From Caballeronia grimmiae (GTDB lineage: Bacteria; Pseudomonadota; Gammaproteobacteria; Burkholderiales; Burkholderiaceae), in NCBI RefSeq assembly GCF_000698555.1, contig NZ_JFHE01000005.1:62001-126000 (forward strand): 64,000 nt of DNA, given 5' to 3'. The position numbers and the translations under genes are program-made. The notes below the pieces were generated by a model that was given only the letters and a program-made list of their open reading frames with translations, did no database searches and was not told the origin of the DNA. This document shows positions 32,974 to 42,177 of the stretch, piece after piece (the first letter of the stretch is position 1; every line of letters begins with the position of its first letter).

Positions 32974-34758
32974 ATGACATTCCTACATCGATATGGATTT
33001 TTGTGGCTGTTTCTCGTCGTGGTCTTCGCTTTGCCCGTGCTGCCGGGCGCGGTCGCGGTGCCGGAGTACTGGATCACGCTGCTCAACTACATCGGGCTTT
33101 ATTCGATCGTGGCGATCGGGCTGGTGCTGCTGACGGGCATCGGCGGCATGACGAGCTTCGGGCAGGCGGCGTTCGTAGGCGTCGGCGCGTACGCCACCGC
33201 GTTCCTGACGACGCGATTCGGCGTCTCGCCCTGGATCGCGTTGATCGCGGGCGTGGTGCTCACGGCGTTCATCGCGCTGCTGCTCGGGCTGATCACGATG
33301 CGGCTATCCGGCCACTTCCTGCCGCTTGGGACCATCGCGTGGGGACTGTCGCTGTTCTATCTGTTCGGCAACATGGAACTGCTGGGCAAATACGACGGCA
33401 TCAACGGCATTCCGGTGCTCAATCTTTTCGGCTGGCAGCTCGAATCGGGGCGAAGCATCTACTACCTGATCTGGGTCGTGGTGTTGCTCGCGGTGATATC
33501 TGTTCAGAATTTGCTTAATAGTCGACCCGGCCGCGCGATTCGCGCGCTACGCGGCGGTGGCATCATGGCCGAGGCGATGGGCGTAAACACGGCGTGGATG
33601 CGCGTCGTGATCTTCATATACGCCGCGGTTCTTGCGGCGATTTCCGGCTTTCTTTATGCGCACCTGCAGCGCGCGGTCAACCCGACGCCGTTCGGGCTGA
33701 ACCACGGCATCGAATTCCTGTTTATGGCCGTGGTGGGCGGCGTTTCGCATGTCTGGGGTGCGATTCTCGGTGCGACGATCCTCACCGTTTTGCAGGACTA
33801 CCTGCAGACGCTGCTACCGAAGCTGCTTGGCGCAAACGGGAATTTCGAGATCATCGTGTTTGGCGTCGTGATGGTGCTGCTACTCCAGTACGCGCGGCAG
33901 GGCGTTTGGCCCTTCGTCGCGCGGCTTTTTCCGCGCGGTCCGCGAGCGCATGTACCGGAGCACGGCGAGGCGTTGCCGCAGCGCAGCAAACCTGTCGCAG
34001 GCGCGCCGCTTCTGACCGTCGATAAGGCGCGCAAGCAGTTCGGCGGCCTTGTCGCCGTGAACGACGTCAGTTTCGATGTCAAAGCGGGGGAAATCATTGG
34101 GCTGATCGGTCCGAACGGCGCAGGCAAGTCAACGACCTTCAACCTCGTGACGGGTGTTCTCCAGGCCACGAGCGGCGCGATCACTTTTCACGGCGAACGC
34201 ATCGACAAGCTGACGTCGCGTCAGATCGTAAAGCGCGGTATCGGGCGGACGTTTCAGCACGTCAAGATGCTGCCGGGGATGACCGTGCTCGAGAACGTTG
34301 CCATAGGCGCGCATCTGCGTGGGAAGACCGGCGTGTGGCGAAGCATCGCTCGTCTCAATGCGGCAGAGGAAGCTCGGCTAATGGCCGAAGCCGCGAAGCA
34401 GATCGTGCGCGTCGGACTGGAGAAGCATCTTTATAGCGAGGCGGGTAGCCTCGCGCTCGGTCAGCAACGCATTCTTGAAATCGCGCGCGCGCTTTGCTGT
34501 GATCCGACGCTGTTGCTTCTCGATGAACCGGCTGCGGGCCTGCGTTATCAGGAAAAGCAGCAACTCGCAGACTTGCTCCGTAAACTGCGCGCCGAGGGTA
34601 TGAGCATTCTGCTGGTTGAACACGACATGGATTTCGTGATGAATCTCACGGATCGGCTCGTCGTGATGGAGTTCGGGACGAAGATCGCGGAGGGCTTGCC
34701 TAAGGAAGTGCAAAAGAATCCAGCGGTTCTCGAAGCGTATTTGGGCGGGGTGGAATGA
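32974..34758 (+). CDS. Fused LivM permease-LivG ATPase (system B)
   Basis: One continuous reading frame of 594 residues joins two transporter subunits. Residues 1 to about 320 are a LivM permease (GLVLLTGIGGMTSFGQAAFVGVGAYAT, RAIRALRGGGIMAEAMGVN, LFMAVVGGVSHVWGAILGA). A Pro/Arg-rich linker of about 30 residues follows (RGPRAHVPEHGEALP...). From about 350 comes a LivG ATPase with Walker A GPNGAGKST (about 379-387), signature LALGQQRILEIARAL, Walker B LLLLDEPAAGL and switch VEHDMD. Fusion fixes one LivM to one LivG in the complex. The last four bases overlap livF. Confidence 0.93.
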   Translation: MTFLHRYGFLWLFLVVVFALPVLPGAVAVPEYWITLLNYIGLYSIVAIGLVLLTGIGGMTSFGQAAFVGVGAYATAFLTTRFGVSPWIALIAGVVLTAFIALLLGLITMRLSGHFLPLGTIAWGLSLFYLFGNMELLGKYDGINGIPVLNLFGWQLESGRSIYYLIWVVVLLAVISVQNLLNSRPGRAIRALRGGGIMAEAMGVNTAWMRVVIFIYAAVLAAISGFLYAHLQRAVNPTPFGLNHGIEFLFMAVVGGVSHVWGAILGATILTVLQDYLQTLLPKLLGANGNFEIIVFGVVMVLLLQYARQGVWPFVARLFPRGPRAHVPEHGEALPQRSKPVAGAPLLTVDKARKQFGGLVAVNDVSFDVKAGEIIGLIGPNGAGKSTTFNLVTGVLQATSGAITFHGERIDKLTSRQIVKRGIGRTFQHVKMLPGMTVLENVAIGAHLRGKTGVWRSIARLNAAEEARLMAEAAKQIVRVGLEKHLYSEAGSLALGQQRILEIARALCCDPTLLLLDEPAAGLRYQEKQQLADLLRKLRAEGMSILLVEHDMDFVMNLTDRLVVMEFGTKIAEGLPKEVQKNPAVLEAYLGGVE

Positions 34759-35504
34759 TGAACGGACCGATTCTTGAAGTCAGCGGCTTGTCCGTGCGTT
34801 ACGGGAAAGTTGAAGCGTTGCACGGCGCCAAGCTGACAGTGGGGGCCGGGCAGATCGTATCGGTCATCGGCCCCAATGGGGCGGGGAAATCGACGCTGCT
34901 CAACGCCATCATGGGGGCGCTGCCGCAGACAGGGCACGCGAAAGGAAATGTTCAGTACGTCGGTGAAGATGTGTCGGCGCTGGCTATCGAGCGTCGCGTC
35001 GCACGTGGCATGTGCCTCGTGCCGGAGAAGCGCGAGCTTTTCTCGTCGATGGCGGTTGAGGACAATCTCGTGTTGGGCGCCTATCGACGGAAGCGCGCCG
35101 GGGAGCGTAACTTTCTCGACCAGCTCGATCACGTCTTCGAGCTATTTCCGCGTCTCAAAGAGCGCCGGAAGCAGGGGGCCGGCACCCTCTCTGGTGGCGA
35201 GCGGCAAATGCTGGCCGTTGGACGTGCGTTAATGGGCAAGCCGCAACTGCTTATGCTTGATGAGCCGAGCTTGGGCCTCGCACCGCTGATCGTTAAGGAG
35301 ATATTTCACATCATCAGCGCGCTGCGGCAAACCGGCGTGGCGACGCTGCTGATCGAACAGAATGCCCGAGCCGCGCTGCAAATCTCTGACTATGGCTATG
35401 TGCTGGAAACTGGCGAAGTCGCGCTCGAAGGCAGGGCGGAAGAGCTTCAGCATAATCCGCAAGTCATCGAGACCTATCTGGGACTAGCAAAAAAGGCGGT
35501 TTAA
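34755..35504 (+). CDS. livF: ABC transporter ATPase LivF (system B)
   Basis: ATPase of 249 residues. Walker A is canonical GPNGAGKST (about 39-47), unlike the Arg-bearing LivF of system A. Signature TLSGGERQMLAVGRALM, Walker B LLMLDEPSLGLAPLIV and switch IEQNAR are complete. It overlaps the LivM-LivG gene by four bases (ATGA) and ends the operon. The parS-containing palindrome with a T-run begins 23 bases after its stop codon and probably terminates it. Confidence 0.94.
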   Translation: MMNGPILEVSGLSVRYGKVEALHGAKLTVGAGQIVSVIGPNGAGKSTLLNAIMGALPQTGHAKGNVQYVGEDVSALAIERRVARGMCLVPEKRELFSSMAVEDNLVLGAYRRKRAGERNFLDQLDHVFELFPRLKERRKQGAGTLSGGERQMLAVGRALMGKPQLLMLDEPSLGLAPLIVKEIFHIISALRQTGVATLLIEQNARAALQISDYGYVLETGEVALEGRAEELQHNPQVIETYLGLAKKAV

Positions 35505-35526
35505 ACGGTCCGATGTTGGGGCACAG

Positions 35527-35552
35527 TGGCGTGTTTCACGTGAAACACGCCA
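35527..35552. promoter_or_regulatory. parS centromere site inside a perfect 26-bp palindrome
   Basis: The centre (35532-35547) is TGTTTCACGTGAAACA, the canonical 16-bp ParB binding site. The symmetry extends to 26 bp without mismatch and a run of seven T residues follows (35553-35559), so as RNA it would form a terminator hairpin. It lies 3 kb upstream of parA. Confidence 0.93.
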
Positions 35553-35580
35553 TTTTTTTCGCGCCGTCCAAGCGACGCGA

Positions 35581-35608
35581 TTCGAGCCGTAGCGGAAACC
35601 GATATAAT
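35581..35608 (+). promoter_or_regulatory. Probable mnmG promoter
   Basis: Perfect -10 TATAAT at 35603-35608 with a weak -35 TTCGAG at 35581-35586 (16-base spacer), about 50 bases before the mnmG ATG and directly downstream of the parS palindrome. It could be affected by ParB spreading. Confidence 0.6.
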
Positions 35609-35657
35609 TCTGCGATATTCCATCTCCAGGTTCGTGTCGTTCGCACACGAAATTCCA

Positions 35658-37613
35658 ATGCTTTATCCCACAGAATTTGATGTGATCGTCGTTGGCGGCG
35701 GTCACGCTGGCACCGAGGCGGCCCTTGCATCCGCACGAATGGGCTGCAAGACGCTTCTCTTGACGCACAATATCGAGACGCTCGGGCAGATGAGCTGCAA
35801 TCCGTCGATTGGCGGCATCGGCAAAGGCCATCTCGTTAAGGAAGTCGACGCGCTCGGCGGCGCTATGGCGGCCGCAACGGACGAATCGGGCATCCAATTT
35901 CGGGTACTCAACTCGTCCAAGGGGCCGGCAGTGCGGGCCACGCGTGCGCAGGCTGACCGGCTGCTCTATAAGCAGGCGATTCGCCATCGGCTCGAAAACC
36001 AGCCGAACCTCTGGCTGTTCCAGCAAGCGGTCGACGACCTGATGGTGGAGGGCGATCGCGTCGTCGGTGCGGTCACGCAGGTAGGCCTGCGCTTTCGGGC
36101 GCGTGCCGTCGTGTTGACAGCCGGTACTTTCCTCGACGGGAAGATTCACGTTGGCCTGAATAACTACGTCGGTGGACGCGCGGGCGATCCGGCTGCAGTG
36201 TCTTTATCAGCGCGTCTGAAGGAGTTGAAGCTTCCGCAAGGCCGCTTGAAGACCGGCACACCACCGAGAATTGACGGTCGTACCATCGATTTTTCGCAGC
36301 TGGAAGAGCAACCGGGCGATCTCGATCCGATTCCGGTGTTCTCGTTTCTCGGACGCGTCGAGCAGCATCCGCGGCAAGTACCGTGCTGGGTGACGCATAC
36401 CAACACACAGACACACGACATCATCCGTTCGGGGCTGGATCGTTCGCCGATGTACACCGGTGTCATTGAGGGTGTTGGGCCGCGCTACTGTCCGTCAATC
36501 GAGGACAAGATCCACCGATTCGCGTCGAAGGACGCGCATCAAATCTTCCTCGAGCCGGAAGGGCTGACAACGAATGAGTTCTACCCCAACGGTATCTCCA
36601 CGAGTTTGCCGTTTGACGTTCAACTGAATCTCGTTCGCTCCATGCGCGGACTTGAGCACGCTCATATCCTGCGCCCGGGCTACGCGATCGAATACGATTA
36701 TTTTGATCCCCGCGCGCTGAAGGCGTCGCTGGAAACGAAGGCGATCAGTGGACTGTTCTTCGCCGGGCAGATCAACGGGACAACCGGGTACGAGGAAGCG
36801 GCTGCGCAAGGATTGTTGGCAGGGATCAACGCGGGCTTGCAGGTTCAGGGCAAGGACGCGTGGTCGCCGCGTCGCGATCAGGCTTATCTCGGCGTTCTGG
36901 TGGATGACCTCGTGACGCGCGGCGTTTCCGAGCCGTATCGCATGTTCACGAGCCGCGCGGAATATCGACTCTCGCTGCGTGAAGATAACGCCGACATGCG
37001 TCTGACTGAAGTCGGGCGCGAATTCGGCGTGATCGACGATCTGCGCTGGGACCAATTCAATCGCAAGCGCGACGGTGTTTCACGTGAAACAGAGCGACTG
37101 CGTTCGACTTGGGTGAACCCCAAGACGCTGGCCGCAGAAGAAGCGACGGCGTTGCTGGGCAAACCCATCGACCATGAATACAGCTTGGCCGATCTGTTGC
37201 GTCGTCCCGGCGTTTCGTACGACGGCATTTGCGCGCTGCGCGACGGGCAGTGCGGACCAGAAGCACCGCTAGCCGACGATCCTGTGCTGCTCGCGCAGAT
37301 CAAGGAACAGATTGAAATTGGCGTGAAGTATCAGGGCTATATCGATCGCCAAGCGGACGAAATCGTTCGCAACGGTGCGCAGGAAAACACCCGCTTGCCC
37401 GAAGGCATCGACTATAGCGAAGTGCGCGGCCTTTCCTTCGAAGCGCGACAGAAGCTGTCGCAGCATAGGCCGGAGACGATTGGGCAGGCATCGCGGATAT
37501 CGGGCATCACGCCAGCGGCAATTTCGCTTCTCATGGTGCATCTCAAGCGTGGCCTCGGACGACGCGGCAAGCAAGCCGATGGTTCCGCAGCAACCACAAC
37601 GGCGGCCCAATGA
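35658..37613 (+). CDS. mnmG: MnmG, tRNA uridine-5-carboxymethylaminomethyl modification enzyme
   Basis: FAD-dependent partner of MnmE, installing the carboxymethylaminomethyl group on U34 of certain tRNAs. The protein has about 651 residues. It shows the FAD motif [36 protein letters not shown], the second signature [28 protein letters not shown] and a helical C-terminal MnmE-binding domain ([18 protein letters not shown]). The ATG at 35658 ([14 protein letters not shown]) is the family start; an upstream GTG at 35634 is less likely. A perfect parS is embedded in the gene. It overlaps rsmG by four bases. Confidence 0.97.
   Translation: MLYPTEFDVIVVGGGHAGTEAALASARMGCKTLLLTHNIETLGQMSCNPSIGGIGKGHLVKEVDALGGAMAAATDESGIQFRVLNSSKGPAVRATRAQADRLLYKQAIRHRLENQPNLWLFQQAVDDLMVEGDRVVGAVTQVGLRFRARAVVLTAGTFLDGKIHVGLNNYVGGRAGDPAAVSLSARLKELKLPQGRLKTGTPPRIDGRTIDFSQLEEQPGDLDPIPVFSFLGRVEQHPRQVPCWVTHTNTQTHDIIRSGLDRSPMYTGVIEGVGPRYCPSIEDKIHRFASKDAHQIFLEPEGLTTNEFYPNGISTSLPFDVQLNLVRSMRGLEHAHILRPGYAIEYDYFDPRALKASLETKAISGLFFAGQINGTTGYEEAAAQGLLAGINAGLQVQGKDAWSPRRDQAYLGVLVDDLVTRGVSEPYRMFTSRAEYRLSLREDNADMRLTEVGREFGVIDDLRWDQFNRKRDGVSRETERLRSTWVNPKTLAAEEATALLGKPIDHEYSLADLLRRPGVSYDGICALRDGQCGPEAPLADDPVLLAQIKEQIEIGVKYQGYIDRQADEIVRNGAQENTRLPEGIDYSEVRGLSFEARQKLSQHRPETIGQASRISGITPAAISLLMVHLKRGLGRRGKQADGSAATTTAAQ
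37076..37091. promoter_or_regulatory. Second parS site, inside mnmG
   Basis: Perfect TGTTTCACGTGAAACA within the mnmG coding sequence, encoding part of [11 protein letters not shown]. It is 1544 bases from the first site and 1.2 kb upstream of parA. Confidence 0.93.
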
Positions 37614-38260
37614 CCGACTTGGCAACGATGTTGGACGATGGCGCTGCGCAGCTGGGCGTCGCGCTGTCGGCAGGGCAGAAGCAGCAATTGCTCGATTACG
37701 TTGCGCTGCTTGGAAAGTGGAACGCCGTCTACAACCTGACGGCGATCCGCGATCCGAAGCAGATGCTGATTCAGCACATTTTGGACTCGCTGGCCATCGT
37801 CCCGGCGATCCAGGCGCGCGGTGCTTCGACGGTACTGGATGTCGGCTCGGGCGGCGGATTGCCGGGCATCGTGATCGCGATCGCGCTGCCGCAGGTCCGC
37901 GTCACGCTGAACGACATCGTTCACAAAAAGACCGCGTTTCAATCGCAGGCGAAGGCGCATCTGGGTCTGTCCAATATTTCCGTCGTCACTGGCCGCGTCG
38001 AGAGCCTGTCGCCGGGCGTCGAAGTACCGGAAAAATTCGACGCAATTGTGTCGCGCGCATTCGCAGATCTCGCGGATTTCGTTACACTTGCGCGTCATCT
38101 AGTTGCCGAGAACGGTCGCATTCTCGCGATGAAAGGCATCCGGCCGGACGCGGAAATCTCACGCTTGCCTGCCGGCGTGACCGTCGTGGGCGTCGAACGG
38201 TTGATGGTGCCGATGCTCGACGCTGAACGGCACCTGATCGAAGTCGCCTTCGATGCCTGA
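37610..38260 (+). CDS. rsmG: RsmG, 16S rRNA (guanine-N7) methyltransferase
   Basis: 216-residue Rossmann-fold methyltransferase acting on G527 of 16S rRNA (E. coli numbering). It shows [17 protein letters not shown], the S-adenosylmethionine site [29 protein letters not shown] and [10 protein letters not shown], all standard for RsmG. The start overlaps the mnmG stop in ATGA. The order mnmG-rsmG-parA-parB is the conserved origin-near arrangement of many bacteria. Confidence 0.96.
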   Translation: MTDLATMLDDGAAQLGVALSAGQKQQLLDYVALLGKWNAVYNLTAIRDPKQMLIQHILDSLAIVPAIQARGASTVLDVGSGGGLPGIVIAIALPQVRVTLNDIVHKKTAFQSQAKAHLGLSNISVVTGRVESLSPGVEVPEKFDAIVSRAFADLADFVTLARHLVAENGRILAMKGIRPDAEISRLPAGVTVVGVERLMVPMLDAERHLIEVAFDA

Positions 38261-38320
38261 GCGCCCGCAACGACTCAGCCATGCTGATCTTCTGACAGCG
38301 AAGAAACGAGGACACTAACG

Positions 38321-39136
38321 ATGGCAAAAATCTTCTGCGTCGCAAATCAGAAGGGCGGCGTTGGAAAGACGACGACTGCGGTCAACCTCGCGGCCAGTCT
38401 CGCCGGGCTCGGACAGCGCGTTTTGTTGATCGACCTCGACCCGCAGGGTAACGCGACGATGGGTAGCGGCGTCGACAAAGCAGCATGCGAGAGCACGGTG
38501 TACGAAGTGCTCGTCGATGGCGTCACTCTGCGCGAAGCGCGCGTGCGGCCGGATGCGGTCGGATACGACGTCCTCCCGGCAAACCGTGAACTGGCCGGCG
38601 CCGAAGTCGAATTGGTTTCGATGGAGAACCGTGAGCGCATTCTTCGCGCTGCCATTGCCGATATAGAAGACGACTATGACTTCGTGCTTATCGATTGCCC
38701 GCCAGCGCTCTCGCTGCTCACATTGAACGCGCTGTGCGCCGCGCACGGCGTCGTCATCCCGATGCAATGCGAGTATTTCGCGCTGGAAGGGCTGTCGGAC
38801 CTCGTCAACACAATTAAACAAATTCACGCCAACCTGAACCGGGACCTCAAGGTAATCGGTTTGCTGCGCGTGATGTTCGACCCGCGAATCACGCTACAGC
38901 AACAAGTGTCCGATCAGTTGAAGTCGCATTTCGGCGACAAAGTCTTCGATGTCGTGATTCCGCGCAACGTGCGCCTTGCCGAGGCGCCGAGTTACGGGCT
39001 GCCGGGCGTCGTGTTCGACAAGTCGTCCCGCGGCGCCCAGGCGTATATCCAGTTCGGCACTGAGATGATCGAGCGCGTCCGCGCGCTGCAACCCCATTCG
39101 ATGCGGCAGGAAACGCCGACGGAGGAACCGAAATGA
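38321..39136 (+). CDS. parA: ParA chromosome partition ATPase
   Basis: Soj/ParA-type deviant Walker ATPase of 271 residues. It opens with FCVANQKGGVGKTTTAVNLAASLA (two-lysine P-loop, about 11-18), then LLIDLDPQGNATMG (A' motif) and FVLIDCPPALSLLTLNAL (Walker B). No N-terminal helix-turn-helix is present, as in chromosomal type Ib-like ParA/Soj. It forms ATP-dependent nonspecific DNA contacts that pull ParB-parS complexes, hence the origin, during segregation. It is coupled to parB by a four-base overlap. Confidence 0.96.
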   Translation: MAKIFCVANQKGGVGKTTTAVNLAASLAGLGQRVLLIDLDPQGNATMGSGVDKAACESTVYEVLVDGVTLREARVRPDAVGYDVLPANRELAGAEVELVSMENRERILRAAIADIEDDYDFVLIDCPPALSLLTLNALCAAHGVVIPMQCEYFALEGLSDLVNTIKQIHANLNRDLKVIGLLRVMFDPRITLQQQVSDQLKSHFGDKVFDVVIPRNVRLAEAPSYGLPGVVFDKSSRGAQAYIQFGTEMIERVRALQPHSMRQETPTEEPK

Positions 39137-40038
39137 GCGCTGTGATGAAGAAGAAGGGTCTTGGCCGCGGCCTCGACGCATTGCTCGGCGGTAGCGTGGA
39201 TATCACGGAAGCCGTGCGCGGTGAGGGCACGCCGACAGTTTTGTCGCTCGACAAGCTGCAAGCCGGCAAGTATCAGCCTCGCACGCGCATGGACGAAGGC
39301 GCGCTGCAGGAGCTTGCGGCCAGTATCCGCGCGCAGGGCCTCATGCAGCCGATTCTCGTGCGCTCGGTCGGCGATCAGCAGTATGAAATCATCGCGGGCG
39401 AGCGGCGGTTCCGCGCCGCGCGCCTGGCCGGGCTGGAAGAAGTGCCCGTGCTTGTGAAGAACGTGCCCGATCAGGCAGCCGCCGCGATGGCGTTGATCGA
39501 GAACATCCAGCGAGAGGACTTGAACCCGCTGGAAGAGGCGCAGGGCATTCAGCGTCTGCTCGACGAGTTCACGTTCACGCACGAGCAGGCAGCGGAAGCT
39601 GTTGGCCGCTCGCGCAGCGCGGTATCGAATCTGCTGCGCTTGTTGAATCTCGCCACCCCTGTCCAAACGATGCTGCTCGCGGGCGATCTCGACATGGGCC
39701 ACGCGCGCGCGCTGCTCGCCGTCGATGCCGCCACGCAGATTCAATTGGCGAATCACGTCGTGAACCGGCGTCTGTCGGTGCGCGAAACGGAGCGCCTCGT
39801 CGCGGCGACGTTGAAGCAGGCGCCCGCCACCAAGGCGCGTCCCGCCAACGACGGCGGCCGCGATACGCGACGCCTCGAAGAAGAACTGTCGGACCTGCTT
39901 GCGGCCAGCGTCAAGATCAAGCTGGGCGGCAGGGGCCGTGGGAAGGTCACGATCGACTTCGGCAACCTCGACGCGCTGGAAGGCATTCTGACGAAGCTGC
40001 GCGGCAGCAACGTCGAAACGCCGGCGCCGGCCGTCTGA
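39133..40038 (+). CDS. parB: ParB chromosome partition CTPase
   Basis: 301-residue ParB/Spo0J. The N-terminal ParA-stimulating segment KKKGLGRGLDALLGG is followed by the CTP-binding core with QPRTRMDEGALQELAASI, GERRFRA (about 89-95) and ENIQREDLNPLEEA, the helix-turn-helix THEQAAEAVGRSRSAVSNLLRLL (about 145-170) and a C-terminal dimerisation zipper. It loads at parS as a sliding clamp. Two matching parS sites lie 2-3.6 kb upstream. Confidence 0.96.
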   Translation: MSAVMKKKGLGRGLDALLGGSVDITEAVRGEGTPTVLSLDKLQAGKYQPRTRMDEGALQELAASIRAQGLMQPILVRSVGDQQYEIIAGERRFRAARLAGLEEVPVLVKNVPDQAAAAMALIENIQREDLNPLEEAQGIQRLLDEFTFTHEQAAEAVGRSRSAVSNLLRLLNLATPVQTMLLAGDLDMGHARALLAVDAATQIQLANHVVNRRLSVRETERLVAATLKQAPATKARPANDGGRDTRRLEEELSDLLAASVKIKLGGRGRGKVTIDFGNLDALEGILTKLRGSNVETPAPAV

Positions 40039-40052
40039 CCGCACGGCCCACC

Positions 40053-41189
40053 TTGTCCGAATACAACGCGAAGGGCGTTCAGCCCGATGTGCTGACGCGC
40101 GTCTGGAGAACCGTCTGCAAGGAGCCGGTTCTCGCGATACTTGTTGCGGCGCTCGTGCTGTTGCAACTGGCGCGGCCTCGTCCGTGGATGTCGCTGCCGG
40201 GTCTCGTCGACTGGCAGACGGTGCTGACGCTGGCGGGCTTGCTCATCCTGACCAAGGCGATCGAATATTCAGGATTCCTGATGTGGGCCGCGCATCGGCT
40301 CGTGCATCACATCCACGGCGAGCGCGGGCTTGCGCTGTTTCTCGTCGCGCTGGCGGCTGCTTTGTCGACCGTGCTGACGAACGATGTCGCGCTATTCGCC
40401 GTCGTGCCGCTCGCGCTGTCGCTGAACAAGCTCGCGCCGCTGCCGATGAAACGGCTCGTGATCGTGATTGCGCTGGCTGTGAACGCCGGGTCGATTCTGA
40501 CGCCGCTTGGGAATCCTCAGAATCTGTTCCTCTGGCAGACGAGCGGCGTTTCGTTCGGCGCGTTCGTCTGGGCGCTATTGCCGCTATGCGCGGCGCTGAT
40601 GGCGCTGCTCGCAGCGGTCACGTTCGTGATGTTCCGCGCCACGCCGCTCGACCTGTCGGGCGATGTCGAAGCGCATTCCGTGGACCGCGTGCTGTGCGGC
40701 GTCAGCGCAGTGGCGTTTGCGGCGTTCGTCGCGCTCGCGGATGCACATCATGCGGGGCCGGGGCTTGCGGCGGTCGCCGTTGGTTTCCTGTTATGGCGGC
40801 GGGAAATCGTGCTGAAGATCGACTGGCTGCTGCTGCTCATCTTCGTGCTGATGTTCATCGTGCTGCGCAGTGCGGCGGCGTTGCCGTCGGTTCACGGCGC
40901 GATCGCGCATATCGGCATTCAGTCACCTGCGCGCGCGTTTGCTGCCGGCGCGGTGCTGTCGCAAGGCATCAGCAACGTCCCCGCTACGATCGTGCTCGCC
41001 GAGTTCTCGAAGGATTGGCGGGCGCTTGCATTCGGCGTGAGCGTCGGCGGCTTCGGCGTGGCGATCGGTTCGCTCGCGAATCTCATCGCGGTTCGCCTGT
41101 CCGGCGAAAAGGCCATGTGGATGCGTTTCCACATCGTCTCGATTCCATTCTGGATCGCCGCCGCAGTGATCGGCTGGGCGCTTGTCTGA
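40053..41189 (+). CDS. ArsB/NhaD-superfamily ion transporter-like permease (SLC13-like)
   Basis: Integral membrane protein of about 378 residues with roughly ten hydrophobic segments. The paired motif LSTVLTNDVALFAVVPLALSL and LTPLGNPQNLFLWQTSG, repeated in inverted form as 'ISNVPATIVLAEFSKDW' and 'GVAIGSLANLIAVRL', is the ion-transporter superfamily pattern. The substrate may be an anion or Na+; sequence does not decide. The start is uncertain: TTG at 40053 or GTG at 40089, as no in-frame ATG precedes the first helix. It lies 14 bases after parB and probably forms part of the same transcript. Confidence 0.8.
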   Translation: MSEYNAKGVQPDVLTRVWRTVCKEPVLAILVAALVLLQLARPRPWMSLPGLVDWQTVLTLAGLLILTKAIEYSGFLMWAAHRLVHHIHGERGLALFLVALAAALSTVLTNDVALFAVVPLALSLNKLAPLPMKRLVIVIALAVNAGSILTPLGNPQNLFLWQTSGVSFGAFVWALLPLCAALMALLAAVTFVMFRATPLDLSGDVEAHSVDRVLCGVSAVAFAAFVALADAHHAGPGLAAVAVGFLLWRREIVLKIDWLLLLIFVLMFIVLRSAAALPSVHGAIAHIGIQSPARAFAAGAVLSQGISNVPATIVLAEFSKDWRALAFGVSVGGFGVAIGSLANLIAVRLSGEKAMWMRFHIVSIPFWIAAAVIGWALV

Positions 41190-41303
41190 TGCCTCGCGCG
41201 CATCGGGTCAATTCTGAAAATCTGCTTGCAGTCACAAGAAAAATCTCGCTTTCGAGACCAATTTTTAAGCTCCGTCTGCTTGGCTTTTGACACACCTAAA
41301 CTA

Positions 41304-41332
41304 TTGAATCCGTGACAACAATCGCTTACAAT
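41304..41332 (+). promoter_or_regulatory. Promoter of the ATP synthase operon
   Basis: TTGAAT and TACAAT with a 17-base spacer, in the 283-base gap upstream of atpI. Predicted leader length is about 135 nt. The rest of the gap shows CGAAAGCGCGTCGAAAGCGC direct repeats near 41360 and nothing else. Confidence 0.7.
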
Positions 41333-41472
41333 CGCCCGGATTTAACAGCTAGGCCACCTCGAAAGCGCGTCGAAAGCGCAGGGTGATTTTCCGGACTCTC
41401 GGTTCTCTCGGTTGAGGGCTCGGAGACGGCGCGAGAGCACACCGCGCGAGTCTCGAGCAAAACGCGAAGCAA

Positions 41473-41997
41473 ATGCGCGAACGAAACATGCAAGTCAGCG
41501 CTCGCTCAACCGGCGACACCAACGCCACCGGGAACCAGCCACGCAGTTCGTCGGACGACTCGTGGGAGGCCGAAGCGCAAGATAACAATATCGTTCCGCT
41601 CACGCGGGATCAGGCAGAAGAGCTGTTTGGACCCGAAGTGAGTCGTCCATCGCGTGTCACGCCGTTCAAGGTCGTGGCAGCGCAAATGGTTTTGTCCCTG
41701 GGTGCGACGCTACTGTGGTGGCTGTTTTACAAGCCGCCGGGAGATGCTGCGCTGTCCGCCTTTCTGGGAGGAGCGATCTGCTGGCTGCCCGCCGCCTTGT
41801 TTGCGGCGCGCCTGCAAGCGAAGACAGGCGCCGAGACGATCATGAGCTGGATGATCGGCGAAGCGGTCAAGATGGGAGCGACGATTGCTATGTTCGTCGC
41901 GGTCGCGTTCTGGTACAAGAGTGCGCTGTGGCTGCCGCTGCTCGTCACGTACATCGTCGCGTTGAAGGCGTACTGGATCGCAATGGCTCTGCGGTGA
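41473..41997 (+). CDS. atpI: AtpI-like ATP synthase accessory protein
   Basis: 174 residues. A hydrophilic N-terminal half of about 65 residues is followed by four predicted membrane helices, with conserved-looking PFKVVAAQMVLSLGATLLWWLFY, ALSAFLGGAICWLPAALFAARL and EAVKMGATIAMFVAVAFWY. This is the AtpI/Unc-I pattern; AtpI assists c-ring assembly and may handle Mg2+. The start may be ATG 41473 or 41488. First gene of the operon, before atpB. The long polar N-terminus is typical of Burkholderia versions. Confidence 0.85.
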   Translation: MRERNMQVSARSTGDTNATGNQPRSSSDDSWEAEAQDNNIVPLTRDQAEELFGPEVSRPSRVTPFKVVAAQMVLSLGATLLWWLFYKPPGDAALSAFLGGAICWLPAALFAARLQAKTGAETIMSWMIGEAVKMGATIAMFVAVAFWYKSALWLPLLVTYIVALKAYWIAMALR

Positions 41998-42177
41998 CGC
42001 AGCAACGTGCGGCGATGACCTCCCAGGTAAGTGCGGGACGGCAGAGCTGCCACTAGCATACATATGTGCGGAGCGTGTTCCGCACACGGGCCTTCCGCCC
42101 TGGAGCCGCAACGCGAAGCGGCGGCTCGGAGCGGCAGGCGTCGAAAGATTTTTGACAATTTGGGTGGCTTTAACGAT

